From Dirofilaria immitis (Eukaryota > Nematoda > Chromadorea > Rhabditida > Onchocercidae): a DNA stretch of 64,000 bases. The DNA is taken from positions 3,180,001 to 3,244,000 of the forward strand of contig JAKNDB010000088.1 of NCBI GenBank assembly GCA_024305405.1, written 5' to 3'. Below are positions 39,031 to 52,648 of the stretch, one piece after another; position 1 is the first letter of the stretch; the number at the start of each line of letters is the position of its first letter. The position numbers and the translations under genes are program-made. Below the pieces are notes generated by a model. It was not told the DNA's origin, did no database searches, and saw nothing but the letters and a program-made list of their open reading frames with translations.

Positions 39031-42000
39031 CTATAAATGAAGATAATTTTGAACTGAACTGAAAAAAGCAGCTAAAATTAAGATTAACTCGTATTGCTAA
39101 ATGCAAAAATAATACTTAGATTTTTTTATCTCAAAATCAGTTTTTTCTGTTTTTTAAATTTTGCCTATTTTCTAAATTTCTCCTTAGAACTTAATAATTT
39201 CTGCTTTGCAATTCAAATTTCAGAATTAATTTACTTCTACGATTATTATTATTAAAATCCTCGAATTGTTTCACACTTAAACATTTAATTAAAAATTATG
39301 GATATTTTTTGACTTAAAGTTCGAGAAAATTTCTGGATGAAAAAAAATTATGGAATACAGTTTGGAGTATATGAAGATCAATTACAATGCGTTGCTATAT
39401 ATTGCAAAATTTATAGAATTTAAATACAGTAAAGGTTGTACTGGTTCAATTCAACTATGTGTTGAAGTTAATTATATTATGTAAACATACTTTCCTCTCA
39501 TTCAATCACGATCTATCTCATTTCAGGTAAAATAAATAAACATTCGTTTCACGAAAATAATAAATTATCAAGAAAATAAGCCACTAATTTCTTGGCTAAC
39601 TAAAGCAATTTTGAAGTATTTCTGCTTAAGCATAAATATTTGAATCATTTACTAGTATTTAGTAAAATTTGCAAGCTCAAAGATGTTTCTTTCCAAACAA
39701 GCTTTCAGTTTGAAACTTTAATTTTGATAAAATTTTAATAAACTTTATGATGCTGATATCATGAAATCTGATATTTACATAACATCCACATTGCATCTAC
39801 CGTCTAATTCGCTTTGACATAGAACTAAAAATTGTCTATGTAGTTATCCAATCTTTTATCAAATTAATTTCTTGATAAATTAAAACAAAAATTTGGCGGT
39901 TATTGTCCATTAGATTAACACAGTATATTGCAAATAATTATGTATCTCAAGTATCTTAATCATTCAACGTGAGAGAAAGCGTACGTTCTTAAATAATTTT
40001 CATAAAAATCATAATTTCAGGTAGAACAAATTTCTTGTGAGATGTTCAAAAACATGCGGTATTCCAATTTTATTTTTATCTTATTGATTAATTTGATACG
40101 AAAAGTTTTTCATAGAATTGTTAAGCTTCGAAAGAAATTAATTCAGTTTAATAAACAAAACAAACCGTTTCAGTAGAAATTTCCATGACACCAAGGAAAA
40201 GATATAGTAAATAATGCGCCACGAATCCGTAATGCATGTCTAACAAATATTTTAGTAATAATAACAACAATAATAATAGATTATACTTATGAAAACGATT
40301 GTGCAAAATAAATGTAAAATTATTATGGGAAGAAAAAAGTCAATCCAAAAGAACTTTTTATTATCGGAAATAGCGAAAAACAAAAACTAAAATTTGTGGA
40401 ATTTTTCATTTTAGTGAAATAAATTAACAGCTTTCCGCTTGAAATATTGCTGACTAAATACTTGAAAGAAAAAGATTTTTGAAAATTTTAAATTTTCAAA
40501 AAATTTTCTGAAACAGATGTGACAGGTCGATCAATCGGAAATGGTAAAATAATTTGTTCATTTTAATTAGAAGAAAGAGTGATTTAAAAAACTGATCAGT
40601 TGAGTTGAGGCATTTACATATCAAACATTTCTAACAGTGGCTTACAAGAAGTATTGAAAAGGATAAGTGCTTACAAAATTCAATTCTCGAAGAGTCGGTA
40701 AAGTTCGTGTCCTTTGTCTAAATCAAACTTACAAAACCGTGCTATTACTGCTGCAGTTGCTCCGCACAGGTATTTCTAATGGGTAATTCGTATTTATGCA
40801 AATAAAACAATTTTAAATGTTTTGCTCGATACTTAACAATGTTGCAGAGTTCAGCTAAATTCAAATTTAATATTTCCGTAATTTGATTAGCTTAAGTTAT
40901 ACATGCAATCATGGGAATAGAGAAATTCGAAGGATAACCTAAACTTTTAATTAAATAAGTATTTGGAACTTATAATTCAATGATATTTTAAATTTAGAGA
41001 AATCTTGAAATATTCAGCAAAATTTTTTTAATATTAAATTTTTTATTTGATTTTTCATGAAACAAGAATATTTCACTGAATATTTTATGCGAAGAGAATA
41101 TGTCAACAAACAGCCAGGCAGGAATAAAGAAGCATAAAATAAATACCATCATTCCTTAAATTTGTAAATTTAGCAACCTTGAAAATAGTAGGATGATTCG
41201 TATCATAGGACAAAGGACAGGAAACTTACGAACAAACTGATTTTTTTTCTCAGCGAAAGACGATATACATGAGTAATTTTATGTGACACATTCAATCAAA
41301 ATTTCCATTTTGGCTTTATCAATTTCAAGGATAAATCAAAGTTATTACTTATCTTCATATGCTCTCATTTTCGTGAACATTTTTTTAGCATTTGAATTTT
41401 GATTATACTGCTGTCATCATTCCATAATAAAGTACCATAAGTCAAGCCATACTCGTTTGAATTATTACTGAGATGAAAAAAATTTACTAAATGATTGAAA
41501 TCAAACACGATGCAAATTTGAACAATTGTCCAATTTAAGGGACTGCTAGAATTTCAAGTATTAATCGAAAACTTATTACTGTAAACGAAACGTTGATAGA
41601 TTTGTTTGACGTTGTCATTAGCAGGATAGCGAATTTTCAAAACTTCTTTCTCTGAATCAATGTTGGTTTTATTATATCCTTATAAATTCATAAATCATTC
41701 AAGCTTAAATTTCAAACAGAAGACAACTTACTCCCGGAAATCTTCTCTACATTGAGTTTCTTTATTCACTAAGCAATTTTCAATTTGCTCAATAATTTTC
41801 AAATCTCACCGCAAAAGAAGAAGAAACCATATCTTATTGTAAGAAAAAAGTAAATGTAATTTAAACTTAACAATAGCAAGCAACTATTTAATCATACAAT
41901 TTGATCTGACTATTCCTAATTTTCAGCGTATTTCTGGAGATTGAACTTGTTAACACTGAATGAAGTACCAGCGTAAATGATTGATAGAATACTATTGAAA

Positions 42001-42219
42001 TAGTTATATGGAATTATTTTTTTTATAGAGAGACGTGTTCCTATATGAAAATTATAGGTAGAGTATCAGATGACTGATTAATTAATTAATGTAGACAAAT
42101 TAGCGAACTGATTCTATATTTTCGAAATTTTATCATTCTACAATTTGCGGTGATTAATCGAAACCATCTAATTTATCGTATTTTTTTTCAATAAATACTA
42201 GATTCTTGATAGTTTTATT
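39031..42219. other. About 3.2 kb, possibly 5' exons of the Cys/Gln gene
   Basis: The Cys/Gln gene lacks a start, so its first exon(s) should lie here. One candidate on the minus strand at about 40783-40730 reads IPVRSNCSSNSTVL between a TAG acceptor and a GTAAGT donor, but its phase does not match the next known exon. Otherwise nothing is supported. Confidence 0.4.
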
Positions 42220-43794
42220 TCAGTAATCCAATAATTTTATTCCAGTAAAGTAGATGATCAATGATAATAATAATAATGGTAATAATTTAATTAATTTTTG
42301 ACTTTGTTGGCCACTTGATTTTTGATTTATCTGGTGTAGTGGAATTGTGATATTTGCATTAGTTTGTTGCATATTTGTTAAATTTCGTTCAGGTATCTTA
42401 TAAGTAATTACTTCGGCACACGCTTGGGGCCACCTGAAATTAATACTTCTGACGTCTTTCATTCATAGATTTCTTAATTCTATTGATAAACAGAAAAAAC
42501 CTTATTATTTTTTATAAATTGTACTGATATATTGATATTTCCTTTTCGAATTATTTCATCTTACAAAATTGACTCAGATTTTTGACTCTCAAGTCTCTAT
42601 TACTATTTGAAAAATAGCGATGTGTTGATATCTTGATAATTCAAACAATGTATATATTTGGCGCCGGTGATCATATGAGCCCTTACAGGCTTGAAATTAA
42701 TTCAGAATTTCTCTTCATCCAAATATTCAGTTGTAAATCTATATTTGCCATCATTGAAAAATTAAAAACCTGCTAATCACTGCTGTGTCAAGGGACATCT
42801 TTTTCATGGATTTAAATGATTTCCTCGTTAATGAAATTACTTTTTCAACAATTTCATAACCGCAATTATGCGCGATCATTGGAAAATCGCAATGCAGCGA
42901 ACAAAGGACATATCTGAAACAAGCGAACCAGTCGTTTTAGTAGTTAAGCTGATCAATTCAAATAATAAGAAACCAAAATTGTCATCGCATTCTTTTGATG
43001 ATATAGCTATACATATATCAAAATACTTGCCTTTTCTCCTGTAGTAAAACTCCATAATCCGAATCTCATAATCATTTATTTTAACTTCTCTTGTTTATTC
43101 AATAACATTACATTAATAAATTTTAAGTAATTATTAAATAACTTACTCGCATGAATCATTTAGGTAATTTTCGAGGATGGTTGCATCACTATTAAGAATG
43201 AAATGCCGAAAATTCCGCGCTATAGAATGAAACGCTTCTTGATATTTTGTGCAAGTACGCATACAAAACTGTTTTATTTGTGGATCTAGTCGAGCCAAAC
43301 ATCCAAAATTTTCTTTGATATCTGAATTTCATAAATATTCCCATAATCATTTAAGAACGATTAGCAATAAGATTTTTAAAAATACAAATTATTTGATTAA
43401 AGAACAAAACCAAATTATTCATTGGATCTTTTAAAATATAATAATTTTTAAAATTTATCTGCAAAATGTGAGAAGTGGCAAGTATTGGACGACAAAAAAA
43501 ATTAATAGGGAAAAATTTATTAAATTTGATGTAAAATACATTCAGAAGCTAATTAAATTTATGAAATTAAAAAAAAATAGAAATAAGAGAATTTCCTATT
43601 AAAGGTATTCAAAAAGGATTATGAATATTAGAATTAAAAAATATATCGAATTCAGCTGCGATCACATGATATATACCTTTAAAATTGTAGATACATATAT
43701 GATCGATAATTTGGGAGTATCCCATCAAAATCTCTCGTGAATAACTGGGAATACACATTGAACAGCAATATTCAAATTGATGAAATTCTCTCAA
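42220..43794 (-). CDS. Small Cys-containing protein with hydrophobic C-terminal tail
   Basis: Exons: about 43794-43677 (start uncertain), 43321-43147 and 42433-42220 (TGA), with matching phases. The sequence opens with EYCCSMC, then GCLARLDPQIKQFCMRTC, a helical stretch (QEAFHSIARNFRHFIL), then NDSCEWPQAC. It ends in a low-complexity Asn/Gln linker with NLT and NIT glycosylation sequons and a hydrophobic tail LLPLLLLSLIIYFTG. Spaced Cys pairs around a helical core, plus this tail, fit a secreted nematode protein held by a membrane or GPI anchor, in the manner of DUF19/T20D4.11-like proteins; that comparison is from pattern only. The exon with the signal peptide was not found. AATAAA follows the stop. 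Confidence 0.65.
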
Positions 43795-44006
43795 ACATTG
43801 AATTCAAAATATACAAAGTTAAAAATAATAAAAAATGACAATACTTTAAAATATGGAGAATCAATTTGGAATATCATATATGTTTTGTTTATGATTAAAT
43901 TCGTATCATTTTTCAAATAAGGTTTTTTGTTCATTTATTTTAGAGTTATTTTACTTTATCCCAATTATTATTTTTTGATTTTCTATTTCTTATACTCGAA
44001 ATATAG

Positions 44007-44255
44007 GCTGGAAAATTAGAACACGAATTGATAACTTATGATGACTTAAATGAATTATTATTTGTTAAAACGAAAATACAAAGTTTCAAAAAATCAGTGC
44101 TGCAGTATGATGAAAATAGTGAAGGCACGATTAGAATTGCGTATTTAAGGATAAATGAAAAACTTAAGTATTTAAGAATTCAAATTCAAAAGTTGAATTT
44201 CAAAATTCAAGAGATAAAACTAGATTTGAAAAAACCAGTCAGTCAACAAAGATAA
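44007..44255 (+). CDS. Last exon of a small coiled-coil protein
   Basis: A single open exon after ATATAG, ending in TAA. It reads AGKLEHELITYDDLNELLF, then KTKIQSFKKSVLQ, then repeated heptad-like sequence (YLRINEKLKYLRIQIQKLNF, IQEIKLDLKK). The regular I/L spacing with K/E/Q in between predicts a coiled coil of about 50 residues. It lies on the opposite strand between two Cys-protein genes, so it is either an independent small gene or nested in their introns. Upstream exons were not found. No family recognised. Confidence 0.5.
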   Translation, partial: AGKLEHELITYDDLNELLFVKTKIQSFKKSVLQYDENSEGTIRIAYLRINEKLKYLRIQIQKLNFKIQEIKLDLKKPVSQQR

Positions 44256-44321
44256 TGGAGAAAGCAAAGAAAATATATTTTAACTCACTGACTGAAATAC
44301 TCATTTTTCGTTTCATTTTTA

Positions 44322-44846
44322 TCATAAAATTATTTTTAATACAAGAAAAAGAACGAACTTGCAGAAATGATGAAGAATGGTAATATTGGCCATTGCAAAT
44401 AAAAAACTATTGTAATTAAGATTGAGTAGATCGGAAGTTTCATTCATTCCAATACTTTTTATTAAATCATTGACCAATTGCACTGCGCATTGACCACAGC
44501 ATGTCTCCTGATTAGCCATGTGATTTAAGCTAAAAGTTTTGCATATTTTTTAGAAAGAGCAAAATTTTATTCTAAAGATCTGATAATTCGCATTTTTTTA
44601 TTCAGAAAGCGGCTTTTTATGAGATAGAAAATGTACAATTGGACAAACTTCTCAGATTGTAAAAGATCTCAAATTTATTATCAAACATGAAAACTCGGAA
44701 CATAAAACTTTCAATATGATAAAAGAATACCTTGATAAAGTTGTTACTGTTGTCACTGAAGATGTGCTTAATTTTTGACTTGAAGCACTTTGTGGATATT
44801 GCAATAATAACCTGATAAGAGCTAACCACAGCGTCAACAATATCAT
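44322..44846 (-). CDS. Small secreted protein with CCGQC motif and hydrophobic tail
   Basis: Two exons: 44846-44731 and 44529-44322 (TGA), joined phase 2 to phase 2, about 107 residues. The ATG directly follows TTTGTTCAG, as expected for a spliced-leader acceptor. The start MILLTLWLALIRLLL is a clear signal peptide, followed by a Ser/Thr-rich mature end (STSSVTTVTTLS). The core has ETCCGQCAVQLVNDLIKSIG with NET and NIT sequons. The C-terminus FCKFVLFLVLKIIL is hydrophobic with nothing after it, as in a GPI-anchor signal. CCGQC here and CCSMC in the next gene hint at related, tandem genes. Function unknown. Confidence 0.6.
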
Positions 44847-47188
44847 CTGAACAAATTCTCGAAATCAGCAATAAGTTTCAGGATAACAATCAAAATCGAA
44901 TATAGAACAAACAATGTCATTTCAGTAATATTTAATTTACAATTTTGAAGTTTAAAAATTGTTCCTATTATTGAAATTTATATACTGGAAAAACTGCTAA
45001 AAATATCGACAGATTGAAAAGATGACCACAAAAATACGAACATTTTTCATAAAAAACCAAAAAAGCAATAACAGTTTTCAAAAATAATTTAAAATCGATA
45101 ATACTGATAACGCTGTTAACAATTGTTAAAGGAATCCTTCGCAATATGAACAAGAAGAGCAAAGCCGTAAAAGTATGCTACGCGGTGTTTGTAAAATGAA
45201 AGTCTTTATAAGTGTTAATGCATCAATAGTAATATCCATTTCTCTATTGCCTTATTTAGATTACTCATCTTCTGATCGATTTCATTGACACAAATTGATC
45301 ATCTGATATTTTGTATAAAGTTCATCGAAAAAATAATTTCATCTATTTAATCTAATAAAAAATTACAACAAGCATCAAAGAAACAATGAAAGCAAACTTG
45401 AATTCTGCTTTTTATCATTCTTTAGAATTTAAATGATGAAAAAAGAATTAACTACATATTTTCATTTATATGCATAATTTGATACAATATGAGAATAGAG
45501 CGGAAAATATGAAGAAGAGTCAGCGAGATATATTAAAAGAAATTTAAATAAACAGGAACTATACTATACTGATGGAAAGTAAGAATACAAGTCAAAGTTC
45601 TTATTTTTCATGACTTATTTCTGCGTTACATTATTAGATAACTAATCCTGCATTAGCAAAACATTTTATTCTGAAAAGTGAAATCGATTAGTATAACACT
45701 AAAAAACACGCAATTATATCACTAATTATGGGTCATAATTAGTTTTTCGTAAATATTTGAGTAATCAACTATAAATTGTATATCATATATATCAGCAATA
45801 TTTGTGATCAATATTAAAGTCAGACCTGAATCTTAACCTTTTCTAGTAGCTAATTCTAATAAAATATTAAGCCTTCTTTAAAGTTATGAAATATAGACCA
45901 TAAACTTTTCTAACTATAAAGTAATAATCTGGCCGATATTATAAGCTATAAAATTAGAACTCGAATGCTTTGTTAAATTATCAGTTAAAATAGTTAGACA
46001 TTGGTTACAACTATTTCCATATCACTTGATAATGACCTGTGACTGCAGTGATAAACAGTATTCGAAAGAAATTCAATGTCAATTCTAAATTTTATCCACT
46101 ACTAAACTTCTATGAAATCTCTCGGAATTCTTACACGGAATCACTAACGAGAATGGAAGTTTTTCCGCTTTTCTTTCATACGGAAATAAATCTAGCCAAA
46201 ATTGGTTGGATTATACATTCCTGAGAGCATCACAATACTTTATTTCGAATGGAAGAAAAACTTGATAAAAAATTGGTCCTGAAATTCTAATGATTTACCA
46301 GCATAAAGAAATGAAATCTCGATTCAATGTGAATTGAAAACTTTTCTCACGAAACACCCTTTGAACTTGCTTATATATTCTATTTCGCATCTCCAAATAG
46401 CAGTGTCATGTCCACTCACGTTCGCTCATTACCCGCTCTCATCCAAAATATGGAAACATATCCTTTAGGAGTTAGAACTGGTTTAAATCACTATTGTTCC
46501 ATCATGATGCTATTCCAATCAGAAATATGCAAGCAGTACAATGATAAGCGTATTCATTCTATGAAGAGTCCAGTTTTTATTTCAAAATATCTTAACGATA
46601 AAAAGATATTCCGGTATGAACTCAATGGATTTCTAATCATATCAAACCCACACAAATATTTATCGCCTAATATAACTGTTCTCAATATAAATGCTATTAA
46701 AACGGGTAATGTGTAAGGATCAAACCTAAACCAATCTTAAAAATGAAATTTAATCAAACTTAGATTCATTCTAGTGTTTGAAATCGACTGAAATTTAATT
46801 ATGAATAATTCTTAAAGCACATAAACGGTACTCTATTTATAACAGAGTTTAACAAAGCAGATTTAGTAAAATTATTTATGCATTATTTGAATTTCTGGAA
46901 AGACCGTGATTTATATAATCCTTTTAATCAATCTAAGCCGAAGATGCTAATCCACTGATTCGATAATTCTGTTCAATGGCATATTTTACAACTGTACAAT
47001 TTATGTATGCATCACTTTTTAAAATAGAACAAATGACAACAATATTTTTTCGGCATATTCAAGTATTACTTACTTATGGATAACTATTTATCCATATTTT
47101 ACTTAAAATTGTATATTTCTAAAACAATTACATTCCTATTAAATATTTCCATAATTAATAACAGTAACAGTTTCATAAAAATAAATCG
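44847..47188. other. About 2.3 kb, no gene supported
   Basis: It holds the dars-2 3' UTR side and the promoter side of the CCGQC gene. Two + strand open frames (46039-46224, 46408-46716) lack splice signals and recognisable motifs. A 10-bp inverted repeat with a 3-base loop (ACTAATTATG / CATAATTAGT) sits at 45721-45743. Confidence 0.45.
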
Positions 47189-50100
47189 CTAATGTGCTGA
47201 TGTTTGAGTCTTGCCATCTTTTTCTTTAGGACTTTCGCTACCTGCTATTTTTACATCATTCGTCACAGATACAGAGATACCGTATCTAAATATGCAAACA
47301 TATGAATATGTGTAGAATAAATAATTGCACCATTAAAAAAAAATGCTTCTTATATCGACCGTTTCTTACTGTTATTCATTTGTTAATTGGGCGACATCAT
47401 TAGGAAAGCATCTTTCTATAATGCCCAAAGAAAGAGAGTTGTATCTTAAAAGTTGACATATTTAAAATCAACTAAAATTTAATGGGATCCATACCTGCTT
47501 AATTGTAATGGAGTAGCTTCAACAGGACATTTAGTCATGAGATCATTGCCTTCCTTGCTTTTCGGAAAAGCTATGACTTCTCGAATTGGTACGCTTGAAT
47601 CTCCTCGTCCAACTAGTAAAGCCATATATCGGTCAAGACCAATTGCAAAACCACCATGAGGTGGAGCTCCATAAGATAATGCTTCTAGCATATGTCCCTG
47701 AACATAAATAATATTAAAATCCATAATCAAAGCATTTTAATAAATGATGAAATTTGAAAAAGTAGTTCTGTATTGTCCATCAGATAAAACAGAATAAATA
47801 CAGATATACATATACAGTCATGATTCATAAAATGCTTGTTCAGTTATATAATTAAATACAAGGAATGTATTGTGTTAAACTAAAAAAAGAACACTGCATT
47901 GCACAACATACAAGTTCTTCTGATGATTCGCCGAGTATCGTAGATAACACATGTCGCTGAACATCCTCATTATGAATTCGAATTGAACCGCCACCCAGCT
48001 CAACACCATTCAACACTAAATCATAATGCTGACCTGCAATACTGTTTTCCATTACTTATCGTATTAAAAAAAAAAACGAAAAACGAAAAAAATTATAATT
48101 TAAACAATTCACACATTCACTGTGATATAAATGTTAAATTTGTATCCATTCACATTTTAGTTTCATCTTTTACAAAATTAAGTCATTAAAATAAAATTCA
48201 AGATGAAAAAAACCGGTAATCGAAAGAAGTTTGTTTGGCTTGTAGAGTAATGATAAATCATCGGGAATAGGAGCAGTAAAAGGATGATGCGCACTTTCTA
48301 GACGACCTTCTGCATTAACTGTGAACAATGGGAAATGTGTTATCCAAACAAATTCCATGCGCTGCTCGGCTCGTAGATGCATTGCTTCACCAACTAAGTG
48401 CCGTAGTTGACCAAGTGTCCATTTTACGCCAGCATCATCACCCCACATAAACAAAATCATTTAGTTTCATCTTGAAAAAAAATTTAACCATACTGTTAAC
48501 TCCTTACAATATGGGATAAAGGATGAAAAGTAAATACACTGCCAGCTTTACTTGATAACAATGTAATTTTTATTATTTCAGCAGTGTCTTCTTTATTAAA
48601 TGTCATCACTAACGGTCAAATTGTTATTAACAACAAAATTCGCTGCAAAAAACCATATTAATCATTAACTACTCATTAACTAGAAATTCGATATCCAATA
48701 ATGGCTTAAAACGTAAGAATTCACTATAAAAATCAAAAATAAAGAAATTCATTAAAACTTACGACATGACAGCAACGTCTTTTCTTTGATATCAAATTTT
48801 CCTATTAGAACATCATTTCGAATTTCCACGAACCAGTTTTTCTCCGACGCTTTCAAAAATTTAAAATTCTGAAATTTCATTCTCTTGGGAAATAATAATA
48901 ATGAACATTTGTTATAAAGAATTAAAAGTAAAGGAAAAGAAACTGGCGACAAAAACAAATTTTTTTGATGCCAAAATTTCTCATCAGAAAATCAACGAGA
49001 AAAATTGGGAAAGAAAGGATATAAAACATCTAAGTACTGAAGAATGGAACAGACTATGAAAATCTGACATATAGTGATAAATCGATAACATTGCAAACCT
49101 GTGATAATGCATTGCCTCGTAAAATTCGAGTCCATTCACTCAAATTCTGTTCATTAACAACATTTTCTGCACTTTTGGCAATGAAAATTTTCACAACGAA
49201 ATTTGGAATTTCATGCTTTCGCAAGAAAGAAAACTCAGGAGTGCAATCTTCGATAGTCCATGGAATGCGCAAATCTGGTTTATCGGTGCCAAACAAACGT
49301 TTTGCCTTCAGATGTTTCATTCTCTTAAATGGTATTGAAGGCTTCAAGTCATCCTGAAATATCAGTAGTGTAATGTTCACCACAATAATTATTTTGTCAT
49401 CAAATTTTCATTCCTAAATGCGATCGACGTTCAAATTAGTGCAGAAATTAAGAAATGCATATTCAACTTCAGATACGTACCAGTTCTCCGGGCCATGATT
49501 CCACAATAATATTCTCTATCAGTTTCATGACATTGTCTTGATCAGTGAAAGACAATTCAATATCAACTTGTGTGAATTCAGGTTGTCGATCTGACTTTGC
49601 ACCTTCATCACGATAACACCGAGCAATCGTTAAAAATTTCAAATTTATGCTGTTAGAAACCTTAACACTGAATAAGTTTTCCACTAAAATAATTCTCGCA
49701 AATTCGCTTCTCTATCATTTATTTCTTGCAGTTTTTCGCAGTTAATTAATATTCTAGCTATTTCAGAAAATAATTCAACATATTAGCAAAGTCTGCTGAT
49801 CCAATCTCTAACATTCACTAATATTTAATTATTATACATAGCTTTTTAAGCAATGGTTACATACTTCATTTATTATTTCGAAGACAAATTTCGAAGTATT
49901 TTATTCTATTTACCTGAAAGTACCTATCAATGCCACCACACATTAGCAATTGTTTGAATTGTTGAGGGCTTTGAGGCAAAGAATAAAACTTCTTGAGATT
50001 CGGTTTTGGTGCGGGAACAATAAACTCATGTGAACCACCGGGCGTTCGTCGAAACAGTGTTGGTGTTTCAACCTGTATCAATTGGAACATATTTTGTTTG

Positions 50101-51624
50101 CCAAAGAAAGCTCATGAAAAGAAAATACATAACTAGATTAAACCAAGATCTTAATTTCAATAAAAGTTTTGCTACAATGTATTTACCTCACATAAATATT
50201 TTCAACAAATTTTTAGTGAAGTATTGAATATAAGAAAGAAATGTAACTTATTAAATCGCAGTGCAAATTCAACTTCCTTAAAGATAATTTTTGTAGAATA
50301 CTTTATTTACCATTGCAAATGCAAAATAATTCAAAGCCATCACTACAGTATAAGAAAATCTATACTTTGGAATATACATTTCCGGAGTGAAATGTATGGT
50401 ATCAAAAAAAGTTATCAATTCTTATCTGATTTAATAAAATTTTGGCGTCGAAAACGAAAAGAAAATAAAAATTCTAAGAACTTTGAAAATTCTTAGCATT
50501 TACCTCAATAAAATTTGCTTTTTCGATCAAGTACCTTCGTATTCCATGAACAACATTTGCTCTTAGCCTTGAAAACAATTCATAAAAATCATATTATATT
50601 TATTTTAGATAGAATAGCCAATACCAAGAATGTTAATGGAGACCTGAGTGCTCGCTGCATTCGCTTCGTCCTCAAATCTAGAAAACGATACCGAAGTCTC
50701 GTTTCCTCGGTTGATGTCAACTCATCTAGCGGATAACTTGCTGGCGAAGTATTCAGCATTTGTAAATCATTTACTAATACCTGAAAAATCTTTTGGTTCC
50801 AAACAAATTTTCCAAAATGCTTGGAATAAAAATTATAAGTACCAGTCTTGAATTCTTAGTTAGATTGCATCAAAAATCAAAATACTAAACAGAAGGACAA
50901 TGATTTGAACGATTTAAGTCATTATAGATGGAACGAATAATAACCAATAATTTTGTCGTTTGCAATTATTTTTAAGAATGAAAACTTATCTCAATATCTC
51001 CTGTTTGCATATTTGCATTGCGATATTCTTCACCTCGATCTATAACTACTCCTTCAATTTTTAAAACAGATTCGCAATTGATTATTTTGATTTTTTGATT
51101 AAATCCTCCCTTTTTTCGGGAATTCTGACCTGCACACAGCCATAAGCATCTCGCAAAACGAGGAAACGATTCAAACGGTTAGCTTGCAACCATCCATATA
51201 GAATAACTTTTTGGCCTAAACAATAAAAGATCATTTTCAATGATCAAAAATAAACCATGAGAAAATCAATCCTAATCATAATAAATAAAATAACTCCCAC
51301 GAGTCAAATCATCTATCTCAGTTAAAAAAAAAGTAATGTATTGCATAAGATATTGCTTTAAATGCTGTTTAACAAGTTCCCTTAGAGCATGTCACGTAAT
51401 GATTCAAACAAAGCTCTTATACGCAAGCCATGCTTAAGTCTTGATATAACTCTTAAAAATAAAAGAAATCCTGATTTCCTGAAAAAAAAAAAGAATAAAC
51501 AAACTTTCATGTATTATACGTAGTTCTCCACAGGTATGCGTACGAAGCGTAAAATCATTAACAGAACATCGCCGAGCAATAAAAAAGCCTTATCACGCAA
51601 AAATAACTGATATCGCAACATCAT
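47189..51624 (-). CDS. dars-2: Mitochondrial aspartyl-tRNA synthetase
   Basis: Class II synthetase of the bacterial/mitochondrial type that charges mitochondrial tRNA-Asp. Thirteen exons: 51624-51505, 51215-50986, 50773-50644, 50567-50504, 50072-49914, 49627-49481, 49353-49099, 48868-48763, 48642-48508, 48470-48214, 48033-47912, 47697-47495 and 47285-47189, about 674 residues. The N-terminal presequence is [10 protein letters not shown], then TCGELR, the OB-fold VILYGWLQ and [29 protein letters not shown] [14 protein letters not shown], motif 2 [27 protein letters not shown], the insertion domain, [27 protein letters not shown] and motif 3 [14 protein letters not shown]. Frame corrections are needed at the A-run 51581-51586, at 51085-51096, near TTTAATAAA in exon 48642, and in the G-run before GATGATGC in exon 48470. 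The acceptor before 49627 reads ACG, not AG. The family call is certain. Confidence 0.97.
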
Positions 51625-52648
51625 TCACCACCTAGAAAATCATTTAGTTAAATTACTATATAGGCCAAGATATAAATAAAGCAAAACAGATAATATTTGC
51701 ATATCTGAATTTGTAATGAGATCTACAAATGAAACCGATAAAGGAAGTGTTGGAACTGCAAAACAATATCAAAAAATTGTGCAGAATAAAGAACTGATTT
51801 ATATAATTCATACAAATTCAAGGTAAAAGACGAAAACTGCAAAAATATACCCAATGGTTTTCTTCATACAAGAAAGAAATTTTGAGAATTAGAAAATAAA
51901 TGAATACATATCACACAATTTCCAAATATGGTAAAAATTAAAAAAGATATTACAACATCTTAGAACACATTCTTGGCATAATGCTTAAAAATACTGATAG
52001 GAAATGAAAATACTATCCAAAAATTTTTATCAGGAAAATCGCAGGCATTATATTATTACAGCAAAATTTGAAAGAAATTTAACGACCTGGATATAACACA
52101 ATAAATAAGATAAACAACAACAAGACAGGATTTCATAAGAAATCAAAAAATGATAATAATCGAGAATTGCAAAAATTGAAAAAATCGAATAAATAAAGTC
52201 TTGAAGACAAAAAAGCAAACAAGATAAAGTAATCGACAATGGAATTCAAAAATAAAAAAAAATTAAGCGGAACATTAAAAATTGCGACATAATTAAAAAA
52301 TAAGTATGTAAATATTATTTGCATTATAAAGATTAATGAAGTAGAAAATAATAATTGATAGCAATGATAAATCCTACAGCCAATGTTACCCAAAATTTTG
52401 GTATAAAGTATTTGTTCTATAAGGACAACGGTTAAAATATAAAAGTATAGATATAAAGCTAATACCTAGACTGGAAGTCATATTCACATAATCGCATAAT
52501 TCTGATGCAAAAATTGTAAAAAAAACAAAGACAGTGATATAATAACTAAGAAAAATTTTGGGGTATAGGCATAATGACTATGACTAAGGCTGACTATTGT
52601 ACGAATCATCTACAGTTTCGAAACAAAAAAATGCTACAAAAATTAGTA

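Noticed and set aside
45174..45302. Signal-peptide-like + strand frame (MKVFISVNASIVISIS)
   Set aside because: Short, isolated and without a following exon; AT-rich DNA makes such hydrophobic starts often.
46408..46716. 102-codon + strand open frame
   Set aside because: No recognisable motif, no exon signals and no supporting neighbour; probably chance.
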